Positions 1-8,679 of a stretch of 64,000 nt of DNA are shown here, one piece after another. The stretch lies in NCBI RefSeq assembly GCF_000297395.2, contig NZ_HF570108.1:2956106-3020105 (forward strand). The letters run 5' to 3'. Both the position numbers and the translations under genes were made by a program. The notes under the pieces were generated by a model. It was not told the origin of the DNA. It ran no database searches and was given only the letters and a program-made list of their open reading frames with translations. This stretch comes from Micromonospora lupini str. Lupac 08. GTDB taxonomy: Bacteria; Actinomycetota; Actinomycetes; Mycobacteriales; Micromonosporaceae. Positions within the stretch are counted from its first letter, which is position 1. Every line of letters begins with the position of its first letter.

Positions 1-2
1 TC

Positions 3-194
3 GCCTGGCTGGACTGCCGCGCCCTGGGCCTCGGTGACGACCCCGCGGCCGTGTTCCTCGACCGTGGCCGGGTGGCGCTCAACTCCGGTACGACCTTCGG
101 CACCGGCGGTGACGGTCACGTCCGGCTGAACCTCGCCACCGCGCCGGAGCTGATCACCGAGGCGGTCCGCCGAATGGCCCTCGCCGTCGCCTGA
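3..194 (+). CDS. PatB/MalY-type aminotransferase (C-terminal fragment)
   Basis: Only the last 63 codons are in the window; the gene starts upstream. The fragment has the C-terminal features of class I/II PLP aminotransferases of the cystathionine beta-lyase/PatB type: WLDCR near its start, then NSGTTFG and GHVRLNLAT, where the Arg normally binds the substrate carboxylate. PatB-type enzymes cleave C-S bonds of cystathionine or related thioethers. The PLP lysine is outside the window, so substrate cannot be judged. It ends 27 bp before the stop of the convergent GH15 gene. Confidence 0.75.
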   Translation, partial: AWLDCRALGLGDDPAAVFLDRGRVALNSGTTFGTGGDGHVRLNLATAPELITEAVRRMALAVA

Positions 195-221
195 GAGGTC
201 ACGTCGGCCGCGGTGCTCGTG

Positions 222-2069
222 CTACCGGCGTCTGCGGGCGTCGGCCTCGGTGTCGAGCAGGTCGTTGAGCGTCAGCGCCGAGTTGATCAGCGATAGGTGG
301 CTGAACGCCTGGGGGTAGTTGCCGATCTGCTCCCCGGTCGCGGCGATCTCCTCGGCGTAGAGGCCGAGGTGGTTGCTGAAGGTGAACATCTTCTCGAACG
401 TGAGTCGGGCGTCGTCGAGGCGACCGGAGCGGGCCAGCGCCTCGACGTACCAGAAGGTGCACATGTTGAAGGTGCCCTCGTGGCCGGGGAGGCCGTCGGG
501 GGAGTGGACCGGGTCGTACCGGTGGACCAGGCTGTCCGAGACCAGCTCGCGCTCGATCGCGTGCAGGGTGGACTGCCACAGTGGGTCACTCGGCGTGACG
601 AAGCCGACCGACGGCATGGCGAGCAACGCCGCGTCCAGCACGGTCTCGCCGTACGCCTGCACGAAGGTGCCGCGACCCCGGTCGTAGCCGCGGGCCATGA
701 CCTGGTCGTAGATGCGGTTGCGTTGCGCCGTCCAGCCGGCGATGTCGCCGGGTCGGCCGGTCCGCATGGCGAGGCGGACGGCCCGGTCCAGCGCGACCCA
801 GGACATCACCCGCCCGAAGGTGTAGTTGCGGGGGTGGTGACGGCTCTCCCAGATGCCGGCGTCGGCCTGATCCCAGTGGGTGCAGAGCCAGTCCACAAGC
901 CGGACGGTGCTCTTCCACACCTGGTGCGAGACGCGGATGCCCTGCTCGTCGGCGAGATGCATGGCGTAGAGCGCCTCGCCGTGGATGTCGAGCTGAAGTT
1001 GGTCGGCCGCGCCGTTGCCGATCCGGACCGGCCGCGAGCCGCGGTAACCCTCCAGGTGATCGAGGACCTCCTCGTGCAGGTCGGAGGAGCCGTCCACCCG
1101 GTACATGATCTTCAGTGGATCCTGGAGGTCGCCGGCCTCGCGGATCCGCTCGTCCAACCAGTCCATGTACCGGCTGACCTCCTCGGTGAAGCCGAGGCCG
1201 AGCAACGCGTGCACCGAGAACGACGTGTCCCGCACCCAGGTGTAGCGGTAGTCCCAGTTGCGGGTCCCGCCGACCAGTTCGGGCAGCGCGGCGGTGGGCG
1301 CGGCGATCATCGCGCCGGTCGGGGCGTACGTCATGAGTTTCAACGTGATGGCGGAGCGCTCGACCATCTCCCGCCAGCGGCCGGTGTAGCGCGAGCGTTC
1401 CAGCCAGCGCCGCCAGTAGTCCCGGGTCCACTCGAACATGCCCTGGATCTCTTCCGCCGGGATGACCCGCGGCTCGGTGGCGCCCGTCTCCAGGACCACC
1501 CCGCCCGTGTCGCCCTCGTTCAGGGTGCCGTACGCGACGAGGTCGCCGCCCTCCAGGCGGACGTCGCCGTGCTCGGAGATCAACCGCCGCGTGGGGTCGA
1601 CCGGGTTGAAGGTCAGCGATGCCGTACGGCCGCGAAAGATGTAGCCGTTGCGGTGGCGCTCCACCTGATGCTCTTCGCGGGCGTAGTCGAACCGTGGCCG
1701 GCACTCCACCCGGAAACGCATGCTGCCCCGGACCATGGTGACGATGCGGACGAGGCGGTGCGCGTCGGTGGCCCGCTCGCCGGTGACCGGCATGAAGTCC
1801 ATCACCTCGGCCACGCCGTCGGCGCTGATGAACCGGGTGATCAGGATGGGCGTGCCGGGGAGGTAGAGCTGTTTGGTGACGTACCGCACGTCGTGCGGGG
1901 CGATGCGGAAGTAGCCGCCCTTGTCCTTGTCGAGCAGGGCCGCGAAGATGCTCGGCGAGTCGAAGCGCGGCGCGCAGAACCAGTCGACAGTGCCGTCACA
2001 CGTCACCAGCGCGGCGGTCTGCAGGTCGCCGATGAGTCCGTGATCCTCGATCGCCGGATAGCTGTCCAC
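222..2069 (-). CDS. Glycoside hydrolase family 15 protein (glucoamylase/trehalase-like)
   Basis: This 615-residue protein has the bacterial GH15 layout: an N-terminal beta-sandwich region (IEDHGLIGD near the start, then TCDGTVDWFCAPRFDSPS) and a C-terminal (alpha/alpha)6 barrel. GTRNWDYRYTWVRD near residue 270 is the family signature. GIWE near residue 410 carries the likely catalytic acid, and GHEGTF near residue 530 likely carries the second glutamate. Actinobacterial relatives act on trehalose, glucose-alpha-1 linkages or maltooligosaccharides; sequence alone does not say which. No signal peptide is visible, so it is probably cytosolic. The start is GTG. It is divergent from gene cluster A across about 240 bp and probably unrelated to it. 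Confidence 0.9.
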   Translation of the reverse strand: MDSYPAIEDHGLIGDLQTAALVTCDGTVDWFCAPRFDSPSIFAALLDKDKGGYFRIAPHDVRYVTKQLYLPGTPILITRFISADGVAEVMDFMPVTGERATDAHRLVRIVTMVRGSMRFRVECRPRFDYAREEHQVERHRNGYIFRGRTASLTFNPVDPTRRLISEHGDVRLEGGDLVAYGTLNEGDTGGVVLETGATEPRVIPAEEIQGMFEWTRDYWRRWLERSRYTGRWREMVERSAITLKLMTYAPTGAMIAAPTAALPELVGGTRNWDYRYTWVRDTSFSVHALLGLGFTEEVSRYMDWLDERIREAGDLQDPLKIMYRVDGSSDLHEEVLDHLEGYRGSRPVRIGNGAADQLQLDIHGEALYAMHLADEQGIRVSHQVWKSTVRLVDWLCTHWDQADAGIWESRHHPRNYTFGRVMSWVALDRAVRLAMRTGRPGDIAGWTAQRNRIYDQVMARGYDRGRGTFVQAYGETVLDAALLAMPSVGFVTPSDPLWQSTLHAIERELVSDSLVHRYDPVHSPDGLPGHEGTFNMCTFWYVEALARSGRLDDARLTFEKMFTFSNHLGLYAEEIAATGEQIGNYPQAFSHLSLINSALTLNDLLDTEADARRRR

Positions 2070-2311
2070 GTCTCTCCCCGGTTCGACGGCGTCCTGCGCA
2101 TCGAACCTAGGTGGAGAACTGTCGGCTCAGGCGAGATTCACGTTCAGCCACCCTGTCGCGTCACCACCGTGCCGCGACCGCCCAGCCCGTGGGGCTCCTC
2201 CCGCGCGGCGCGTCGCGTGCGCTCCGACCTGCGGATACAGAAAAATCAGCGAAGCCGTGCAGACGGCCGGGGAATGCTTCGGGCCATACCGACTGCAAGG
2301 AGCGCACCCGG

Positions 2312-3337
2312 ATGCCCGCCACGCTGAGCACCACTCCTACGGCGTTCGTCACCGATCTGGTGAGCCGCTTCGCCCTGTCCGAGGAAGACTTCGATCGCGC
2401 GTACGCCGAACACGACGCCTACGCCGAGCTGCTCGACAACGTCACCCGGCTGGGTGTCGCGGCGTCCGCCGGGGACGCCGACGCCCAGTTCGCACAGCAG
2501 TACCTGCTGGCGAAGATCTACGGCCTGCACACCCAGTTGGGGGCGGAACCGACAGCCGAGGCGTCCACAGTCCTGCACGCGGTGACGCGGCAGTTGGAGC
2601 GGGACACCGCGCGGGACGAGGACGCCTGGATCGACGAGAGCATCTACGCCTCGATCCCGGACGACCCGGAGCGGTTCGTGCCGTGGCTCAAGAACATGAC
2701 CCGGGAGCACCGGGTGTTCAAGCACCCCTATTACCACTCCTTCCTGCGCGAGCGGGCCACGCCGGAGGACTTCCGGAGCTTCGTGCTCCAGGAGTCCTCG
2801 GTGGACGCCCGGTTCGACGACCTGCTGGCCATGATGCAGGTCGGTTCGGACGGCGAGACCAAGATGGAGATCGCCAAGAACTTCTGGGACGAGATGGGCA
2901 ACGGCGACCCGGCGATGGTGCACACCACGCTGTTCGGCCGGATCATCGCGCACTTCGGCATCACCGACGACGAGCTGAAGGAGAGCCTGTCGACGGAGGC
3001 GCTGCTCGGCGGGAACCTGCCGGTGCTGATCTGCCGGTACCGGAACCTGTTCGGCGAGGCCGTCGGCCACCTCGCCGTCGCGGAGTGGCTGGCGCCGGAC
3101 CGGTTCTCCCAGGTGCTGCACGGCTGGGAGCGCCTCGGGCTGCCCGCCGACGGCATCACGTACCACCGGCTGCACATCGGCATCGACGCCCATCACGCGA
3201 GCGCGTGGTTCGCCCACGTCGTCAAGCCGATGGCCGCCGAGCCGCAGACCCGCCGGGCGATGGTGCGCGGCGCGCTGTGGAGGCTCAACTCCTCCTGCCG
3301 GTACCTGGACCGCATCCTCGCCCAGAACCCGGCCTAG
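2312..3337 (+). CDS. Haem-oxygenase-like iron-containing redox enzyme, first gene of cluster A
   Basis: A 341-residue member of the HDO (haem-oxygenase-like di-iron oxidase/oxygenase) superfamily, Haem_oxygenas_2 type. The N-terminal ~120 residues are a helical extension. The core starts at RVFKHPYYHSFL and carries candidate metal ligands in LQESS, FWDEMGNG, MVHTTLF and HIGIDAHHASAW. Relatives such as UndA, BesC and SznF use O2 and non-haem iron for C-C cleavage, desaturation or N-oxygenation of fatty or amino acids. An upstream in-frame extension to 2111 is open, but AAGGAG at 2297-2302 sits 9 nt before ATG 2312, so this start is chosen. It is the first gene of a continuous operon ending at 16581; its substrate is inferred to be the carrier-bound or free amino acid made by that operon. 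Confidence 0.82.
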   Translation: MPATLSTTPTAFVTDLVSRFALSEEDFDRAYAEHDAYAELLDNVTRLGVAASAGDADAQFAQQYLLAKIYGLHTQLGAEPTAEASTVLHAVTRQLERDTARDEDAWIDESIYASIPDDPERFVPWLKNMTREHRVFKHPYYHSFLRERATPEDFRSFVLQESSVDARFDDLLAMMQVGSDGETKMEIAKNFWDEMGNGDPAMVHTTLFGRIIAHFGITDDELKESLSTEALLGGNLPVLICRYRNLFGEAVGHLAVAEWLAPDRFSQVLHGWERLGLPADGITYHRLHIGIDAHHASAWFAHVVKPMAAEPQTRRAMVRGALWRLNSSCRYLDRILAQNPA

Positions 3338-3340
3338 CGC

Positions 3341-4384
3341 GTGCGTCGACGCCCCCGGCCGGACCGCCGCCCGGACTCCACCTCGGCTCGACCGAGGACG
3401 TCGACACCCGCCCTGACAGTGGACCGGCCGGCCGCCGACCGGGGGCGCATCGCCGCGGCGCTGCTCGCGGTGTGGCTGCTCTGGGGTTCGACCTTCCTCG
3501 GGATCCGAGTGGTCGTCCAGGAGGTGCCGCCCCTGTTCGCCGCCGGGGTCCGCTTCACCGCGGCGGGGGCGCTGCTGCTCGGCGGGCTGTGCTGGCACTG
3601 GCGCCGGCGCGGCCAGCCGGGACTGGCGGCACGGCTGCGCGGGCACACCGGGCGGCTGACCCTGCTCGGGCTCATGCACTTCCTCGGCGCGAACGGGCTG
3701 GTAAGCGTCGCCTCCGAGGATCTGCCGTCGGCGGCGGCCGGCACCTACTTCGCCACCGTACCCATCTGGGTGCTGGTGATGGGGGGCCGGCCGAGGGGGC
3801 GGGACCTGGGCGCGGCAACGGTGGGGCTGGCCGGCGTGGCGCTCCTGCTCGGTTTCCAGCCGGGCCCGCTGCTGCCCTCGCTGCTCGTGCTGGCCGCGGC
3901 GCTGACGTGGGCCGTCGCCGGGCGGATCGCCGCCGCTTCGGCCGGGCGCGGCGCCGCCGCCGGGACCGTGCCGGGCGCCGCCCTGTCCAGCGCGGTGCAG
4001 ATGCTCGGCGGCGGTCTGGCCCTGCTTGTCGTCTCCGGGTTCGCCGGAGAGTGGGGCCGGCTGGACGTCGGCCACCTGCACCCCACCGTGTGGTTGGCGC
4101 AACTGCATCTCGTGCTGCTCGGATCGCTGGTGGGCTTCCTGGCGTACACGTGGCTCGTCACCCGGGTGGACCAGCGACTGGCCAGCACCTACTCGTACGT
4201 CAACCCGCTCGTGGCGGTGGCGCTGGGAGCGCTGGTCCTCGGTGAGGACCTGACCACGGCGACCCTGGTGGGCACCGCCTGCCTGGTGGCGGCGGTGGCC
4301 TGGACGGTGCGGTCCGCCGCCCGGCCGGTCCCCCCACACACCTCAGATGTCCCGACCGTGCCGGCCGTCCCGGCCAGCCGCTGA
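3341..4384 (+). CDS. EamA/DMT-family membrane transporter
   Basis: A 347-residue integral membrane protein of the drug/metabolite transporter superfamily. Two EamA repeats give about ten hydrophobic helices; the first begins near residue 27 (LLAVWLLWGSTFLGI), and the conserved TYSYVNPLVAVALGAL of the second repeat is near residue 285. These proteins export amino acids, their analogues or small metabolites, so it is the natural candidate for exporting the cluster A product. The start is GTG 3 bp after the previous stop, which implies coupling. The N-terminal ~25 residues are Arg/Pro-rich and disordered, so a start slightly downstream is possible. Confidence 0.85.
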   Translation: MRRRPRPDRRPDSTSARPRTSTPALTVDRPAADRGRIAAALLAVWLLWGSTFLGIRVVVQEVPPLFAAGVRFTAAGALLLGGLCWHWRRRGQPGLAARLRGHTGRLTLLGLMHFLGANGLVSVASEDLPSAAAGTYFATVPIWVLVMGGRPRGRDLGAATVGLAGVALLLGFQPGPLLPSLLVLAAALTWAVAGRIAAASAGRGAAAGTVPGAALSSAVQMLGGGLALLVVSGFAGEWGRLDVGHLHPTVWLAQLHLVLLGSLVGFLAYTWLVTRVDQRLASTYSYVNPLVAVALGALVLGEDLTTATLVGTACLVAAVAWTVRSAARPVPPHTSDVPTVPAVPASR

Positions 4385-4457
4385 CCGCACCCGCCGCACC
4401 TGCCACGGCCGCGCTCGGCCGTACCCGTGTCACCCGAGACCGTTCAGGAGTCAGCCG

Positions 4458-4721
4458 ATGACCCGTCCCACCGCCGAGAGCGTCCGCGACCGTCTCGCCG
4501 ACACCCTCGCCACCATCAAGAAGCGCGACGTCTCGGCCGAGCTGGCCGCCGACGACAACTTCATGCGCGCGCTCAACCTGGACTCCCTCGACGCCGTGGA
4601 GCTCACCGTCCGGCTCGGCAGCGAGTACGGCATCGAGTTCGGGGAGGAAGCCGAGGACCTCGACGCGCTGGAGAGCCTGGCGGCGTTGGTCGCCCTCGTC
4701 GAGAGGCGTGCGACCCGATGA
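4458..4721 (+). CDS. Stand-alone acyl/peptidyl carrier protein
   Basis: An 87-residue carrier protein. Its phosphopantetheine attachment site is Ser43 in LNLDSLDAVEL, followed by the usual acidic helix II/III segment (EFGEEAEDLDALESL). The start is the ATG at 4458, with CAGGAG at 4445-4450 about 7 nt upstream; a longer upstream frame is an artefact. Its stop overlaps the start of the adenylation enzyme (ATGA), which argues that the two form a loading pair. The operon has no condensation or ketosynthase gene, so the protein probably serves to present one activated amino acid to the tailoring oxidases encoded next to it. Confidence 0.9.
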   Translation: MTRPTAESVRDRLADTLATIKKRDVSAELAADDNFMRALNLDSLDAVELTVRLGSEYGIEFGEEAEDLDALESLAALVALVERRATR

Positions 4722-6337
4722 CCATGCTCGTCGAGTCCTCGACGCCGGAGGCCGGCGGCCCGGCGCCGGTGGGCTGGTCCCTCCTGGCGGCGCTCGCCGG
4801 GCACGCCGCCGCCGGGCCGGACCTGCCGGCGCTCACCGGACCGGACGGGACGCTGACCCGCGCCGAGCTGTGGCAGCGGGTGCTGCGGGTCGCCGCGGGG
4901 CTGCGCAGCCGCGGGGTGCGCCGCGGCGACCTGGTCGCCGTGCACGGCGAGAAGACCGCCGCCACGGTGACGGCGCTGCTGGGTGCGGTCGCCGCCGGTG
5001 CCGCCTACCTGCCGATCGACCCGTCGGCCCCGGCGGACCGGCGGCGCGCGCTGCTGCTTGACTGCGGAAGCCCACGTCTTCTCGCCGGCCGCGCGGCGGT
5101 CGCCCGGCTGGTCGACCAGGCGCTGCCCGTGCCGGTGGTGGCCGTGGAGGAGCTCGGCGCCGAGGCGGACGCCCACCTCGGCGGCCTGCCGGTGGCCACC
5201 GCGCCGGACGACCCGGTCTACGTGCTGTACACCTCCGGCAGCACCGGCCGACCGAAGGGCGTCCGGATCCCGCACGGCGCGCTGGAGGCGTTCTTCGCCG
5301 CGGTCGACCCGGTGCTCGGCATCACCGATCGGGCACGCTGCCTGAACACGACCGCCCTGCACTTCGACGGCTCGGTGGCGGATCTGCTGTTGCCGCTGCT
5401 GAAAGGGGCGCACGTGCGGCTCGGCCCGGCGTTCGTCCTGCCGGCCCGGGTGCTGGACCTCATCGAACGGGACCGGATCACCCACTTCACGGCGGTGGTC
5501 TCCACGTTGACGCTGCTGGCCCGGACGGCGCCCGGATTGGGCGGGCGTGACCTGACCGCGCTGCGCCGGATCCTCACCGGCGCGGAGGTGCTGAACCCGG
5601 CCACCGTCCAGGACTGGCTGCACGCCGCCCCGAATCTCGTGGTGGTCAACGGCTACGGTCCGACCGAGGCGACGTGCGGGGTGACCTTCCAGCCGATCGG
5701 CGAGCGCGAACCGGGCCGCACCGAGCCGTACCCCATCGGGCCGCCGCTGCCGGGGGTGACGATCCGTTTCCGGGACGCCGACGGCCGGATCACCACGGAC
5801 GGCCCGGGTGAGATCGCCATCGCCGGTGCGCAGCTGATGAGCGGGTACCTGGACCGCCCGACGGAGGAGGCGGCGGTCTTCCTCGACCACGAGGGGACGC
5901 GCTTCTACCTCACCGGTGACATCGGGGAACGCGGCGCGGACGGGGCGCTGCGCTTCGCGGGCAGGCGCGACGACGAGGTGAAGATCAAGGGCTACCGGAT
6001 CAACCTCAACGAGGTACGTCGCGCCGTGGAGGCGCACCCGGCCGTCGGCAGCGCGTTCGTGGTGGCCGTCCCCGATCCGCGCGACGGGCTGTCGCTGGCG
6101 TGCGCCGTGGTGCTGCGCCCCCACGCGACCGACGACCAGCCGGATCCCGGCCCGGACGCCGCCCTGCTGCCGTTGCCCGCAGACACGGTGGAGGCCCTGG
6201 TCAGGCACGTGGGCAACCTGCTGCCCCGCTACATGGTGCCGCGCGAGCTGCACCGACTGCCGTCCGTGCCGGTGCTGTCCACCGGCAAGCCGGACCGCGC
6301 CCGTATCGCCGCGCTGCTGCTCGGCGAGGCGCCGTGA
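4718..6337 (+). CDS. Amino-acid adenylation enzyme (stand-alone NRPS A domain)
   Basis: A 539-residue ATP-dependent adenylating enzyme. Core motifs are in order: A3 YTSGSTGRPKG near residue 170, A4-like LHFDGSVADLL near 210, A5 NGYGPTEATCG near 311, A7 YLTGDIG near 396, A8 GRRDDEVKIKGYRINLNEV near 414 and A10 STGKPDR near 520. The Asp of the FDxS motif is retained, as in enzymes that bind an alpha-amino group, so an alpha-amino acid is the likely substrate. It should form the aminoacyl-AMP and load the carrier protein just upstream (4-nt overlap). The next genes, two ACAD-like flavoenzymes, suggest an A/PCP/oxidase module like the one that converts prolyl-PCP to pyrrolyl-PCP. Confidence 0.9.
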   Translation: MTMLVESSTPEAGGPAPVGWSLLAALAGHAAAGPDLPALTGPDGTLTRAELWQRVLRVAAGLRSRGVRRGDLVAVHGEKTAATVTALLGAVAAGAAYLPIDPSAPADRRRALLLDCGSPRLLAGRAAVARLVDQALPVPVVAVEELGAEADAHLGGLPVATAPDDPVYVLYTSGSTGRPKGVRIPHGALEAFFAAVDPVLGITDRARCLNTTALHFDGSVADLLLPLLKGAHVRLGPAFVLPARVLDLIERDRITHFTAVVSTLTLLARTAPGLGGRDLTALRRILTGAEVLNPATVQDWLHAAPNLVVVNGYGPTEATCGVTFQPIGEREPGRTEPYPIGPPLPGVTIRFRDADGRITTDGPGEIAIAGAQLMSGYLDRPTEEAAVFLDHEGTRFYLTGDIGERGADGALRFAGRRDDEVKIKGYRINLNEVRRAVEAHPAVGSAFVVAVPDPRDGLSLACAVVLRPHATDDQPDPGPDAALLPLPADTVEALVRHVGNLLPRYMVPRELHRLPSVPVLSTGKPDRARIAALLLGEAP

Positions 6338-7509
6338 GAACCGCGGCCCTCACCGTCGCGGCCCGCACCGGCTGGTTCACGCCCGCCGAGGACGAGCTGC
6401 GGGCCCGCCTCACCGAGCACCTCGAGGCCACCGTGGCACCGGCTGTCGACGCCTGGGAGCGGCGCGGCACGATCCCCCTGCGCGAGATCCTGACCGGCCT
6501 CGCCGCGCGAGGCTGGCTCGGCATGCGGTTCGGCGTCGACCAGGGCGGCGGTGGCGGCACCGCCTGGGAGCACGTGGTCCTCGCCGAATGCCTCGGCGCG
6601 CTGCTGTTCGACAGCGTGGGCATGGGAGTGACGGTCCACAACGACATGGTCGCGCCCATGCTGGCCGAGGCCGGCGGGCCGGAGGCCGTCGAGCGCTTCC
6701 TGCGCCCGGCCCTGGCGGGGCGCTGCCTGCTCGGGCACGCGGTCTCCGAGCCGGGCGCCGGCGCCGACGTGGCAGCCGTCGCCACCACGGCCACCCCCGA
6801 GCCGGGCGGGTACCGGCTGACCGGCGCCAAACGGTGGATCGTGGCCGGGCTCACCGCGGACGCGTTCGCGGTGCTGGCCCGGCTACCCGAGGCACGCGGG
6901 GCCTTCGGTCACGTCCTGCTGATGGTGCCGGCCGACGCCCCGGGCGTGCGCGTGGAGCCGGCGGACGCCACGCTCGGGCTGCGGACCGCAGGCGTCGCCG
7001 GTCAGCTTCGCCTCGACGGCGTGTTCGTGCCCGACGGGCACCGCCTCGGCGGGCACGGCCTCGGACTGGTCACCCAGCTGCGCCAGTTCGAACCGGAGCG
7101 CATCCTGTCCGCCTGTCGCGCGATCGCCATGGCGGACACCCTGCTGCTGCGCACCGCCGAACGGCTGCGGGAGCGGCGGACCTTCGGCGTACCGATCGCC
7201 GACCGTCAGCAGCCCGCCGCGCAGCTGGCCCGCCTGCGCGCCGAGGTGGAGGCGGTACGCCAGCTCGCGTACACCGGCATCGACAGGTGGGTGACCGGCG
7301 GTGCGGTGAACACCGTGTCCGCAGCGGTCAAGCTGCGCTCCAGCCGTCTCACCCGTGCGGTCGCCCGCACCTGCCTGCACCTGCACGGAGCCGAGGGGCA
7401 GCTCAGCACCCACCCGGTCAACCGTGCCTTCCGCGACACCCGGCTGTTGTCCATCTCCACCGGATCGGACGAGATGATGCTCACCGCCCTCGCCCGCCTG
7501 CGCGGGTGA
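6334..7509 (+). CDS. Acyl-CoA dehydrogenase-like flavoenzyme 1
   Basis: A 391-residue FAD enzyme of the acyl-CoA dehydrogenase fold: N-terminal helical domain, central beta domain with LLGHAVSEPGAGAD near residue 133, and C-terminal helices with RRTFGVPIADRQ. In the last motif the sequence reads RDTRLLSISTGSDEM, where medium-chain dehydrogenases have RDAxxxxIYEGT; the catalytic Glu of EGT is therefore absent. In this setting it probably oxidises an aminoacyl or iminoacyl group on the carrier protein, not a fatty acyl-CoA. GTG 6334 overlaps the preceding stop (GTGA), so it is translationally coupled to the adenylation gene. Confidence 0.87.
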   Translation: MRTAALTVAARTGWFTPAEDELRARLTEHLEATVAPAVDAWERRGTIPLREILTGLAARGWLGMRFGVDQGGGGGTAWEHVVLAECLGALLFDSVGMGVTVHNDMVAPMLAEAGGPEAVERFLRPALAGRCLLGHAVSEPGAGADVAAVATTATPEPGGYRLTGAKRWIVAGLTADAFAVLARLPEARGAFGHVLLMVPADAPGVRVEPADATLGLRTAGVAGQLRLDGVFVPDGHRLGGHGLGLVTQLRQFEPERILSACRAIAMADTLLLRTAERLRERRTFGVPIADRQQPAAQLARLRAEVEAVRQLAYTGIDRWVTGGAVNTVSAAVKLRSSRLTRAVARTCLHLHGAEGQLSTHPVNRAFRDTRLLSISTGSDEMMLTALARLRG

Positions 7510-8675
7510 CCCCAGTGACCCCCGCGTCGGTGCTCGCCACGACCGTCGGGTCGCGTTGCCCGGAGGGCGCCGCCGACGTCGAGTTCGCGACGCGGGTCGA
7601 CGCCTTCACCGACCGGCACCGCGACGGCCTGCTCGCTGCGGACGCCTGGGAGTCGGCAGGCCCGCCCGTACGGGAGCTGCTGCGCGCCGTCGGCGAGGCC
7701 GGCCTGCTGCGCGACGCGTGGGCCGACCGCGGCGGCGACCGCGCCACCGCCCTGTGGCGTGCCGCCGCGTTGCACCGCGCGTTCGCCCGGGTCGGTAACG
7801 GCGCGCCGGGCGCGGCGTTGCTCACCCACCTGGAGGTGGCGACACGCCTGCTCGGCGTCCTGCCGACGACACCGGCGGGGCTCGTGCCGGGCGCCCTCGC
7901 CGGCTCGTCGACGAGCGCGCTGGCCGCCACCGAGCCGGACGGCGGCAGCGACCTGACCGCCCTGCGGACCACTGTGGGCGCCGGGTCGGCCGGTGGGCTG
8001 ACCGTGACCGGGACGAAGTGGTTCATCAGCAACGCCCCGTACGCCGACCACCTGCTCGTGCTGGCCGACGACCGCGACGGGCGGACCGGCCGGCGCGGAC
8101 CGGCGCTCCTGCTGGTGCCCGCCGGGCCGGGCGTCGAGGTGACCACCCTGGACGGCCTGGGACACACCGGCCTGACCGGTGCGGTGGCGCTCGACGCGGC
8201 CCCGGTCGCGGCCGTGCTCGCCGTCGGCGGGCACGGGCTGCTGGTGCTGATGCGCCACTGGATCCACGAGCGCGTGATGCTCGCCGTCCGGATGGCCGAA
8301 CTGGCCGCGTCGGTCCTGGACCACGCGGTCGCCGACGCCGGCCGGCGGACCACCTTCGGGGTCCCGCTGATCACCAACCAGCACGTCCGGTTCACGCTCG
8401 CCCGGCTCGACGCCGACGTCCAGGAGGTGCGGGCGATGGCCGGGCAGAGCCTCCGGCTGCTCGCCGCGGGCGCCTGCCCGGGCGGCTGGGCGGCCGCCGG
8501 CAAACACCGGGCCGCCGCCGTGCTGGCCGAGGTCGCCGACGAGGCGCTGCAACTCTCCGGTGGTGACGGCTACCGGCGCGGCCATCCGGCGGAACGGGCC
8601 CTGCGGGACGCGACCGGCCTGGCGCTCGCCGGCGGCACGACCGAACTCATGCTCCAGCAGATCGATCGAGGGTGA
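7506..8675 (+). CDS. Acyl-CoA dehydrogenase-like flavoenzyme 2
   Basis: A second, divergent 389-residue ACAD-fold protein directly after the first (GTGA overlap). Seen: AATEPDGGSDLTAL near residue 140 (flavin-side motif), GTKWFISNAPYADHLLV near 168, RTTFGVPLITNQHVRF near 282 and DGYRRGHPAERALRDATGLALAGGTTE near the C-terminus. As in its partner, the usual YEGT glutamate is replaced (AGGT). Tandem ACAD genes may act as a heteromer or catalyse two successive desaturations. GTG 7515 is an alternative start. The protein is clearly not a recent duplicate of flavoenzyme 1, because identity is low outside the motifs. Confidence 0.85.
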   Translation: MTPVTPASVLATTVGSRCPEGAADVEFATRVDAFTDRHRDGLLAADAWESAGPPVRELLRAVGEAGLLRDAWADRGGDRATALWRAAALHRAFARVGNGAPGAALLTHLEVATRLLGVLPTTPAGLVPGALAGSSTSALAATEPDGGSDLTALRTTVGAGSAGGLTVTGTKWFISNAPYADHLLVLADDRDGRTGRRGPALLLVPAGPGVEVTTLDGLGHTGLTGAVALDAAPVAAVLAVGGHGLLVLMRHWIHERVMLAVRMAELAASVLDHAVADAGRRTTFGVPLITNQHVRFTLARLDADVQEVRAMAGQSLRLLAAGACPGGWAAAGKHRAAAVLAEVADEALQLSGGDGYRRGHPAERALRDATGLALAGGTTELMLQQIDRG

Positions 8676-8679
8676 CACG

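Noticed and set aside
297..2327. 676-aa plus-strand ORF opposite the GH15 gene
   Set aside because: Antisense shadow: the minus-strand frame has clear GH15 motifs, and this one is low-complexity Val/Gly/Asp/Arg-rich with no domain pattern.
2246..4339. 697-aa minus-strand ORF opposite the HDO and EamA genes
   Set aside because: Arg/Gly/Gln/His-rich shadow; both plus-strand genes have motifs, ribosome sites and operon spacing.
4718..6337. Cluster A as a normal multimodular NRPS or PKS
   Set aside because: Only one A domain and one carrier protein are present; no condensation, ketosynthase or acyltransferase domain was found.
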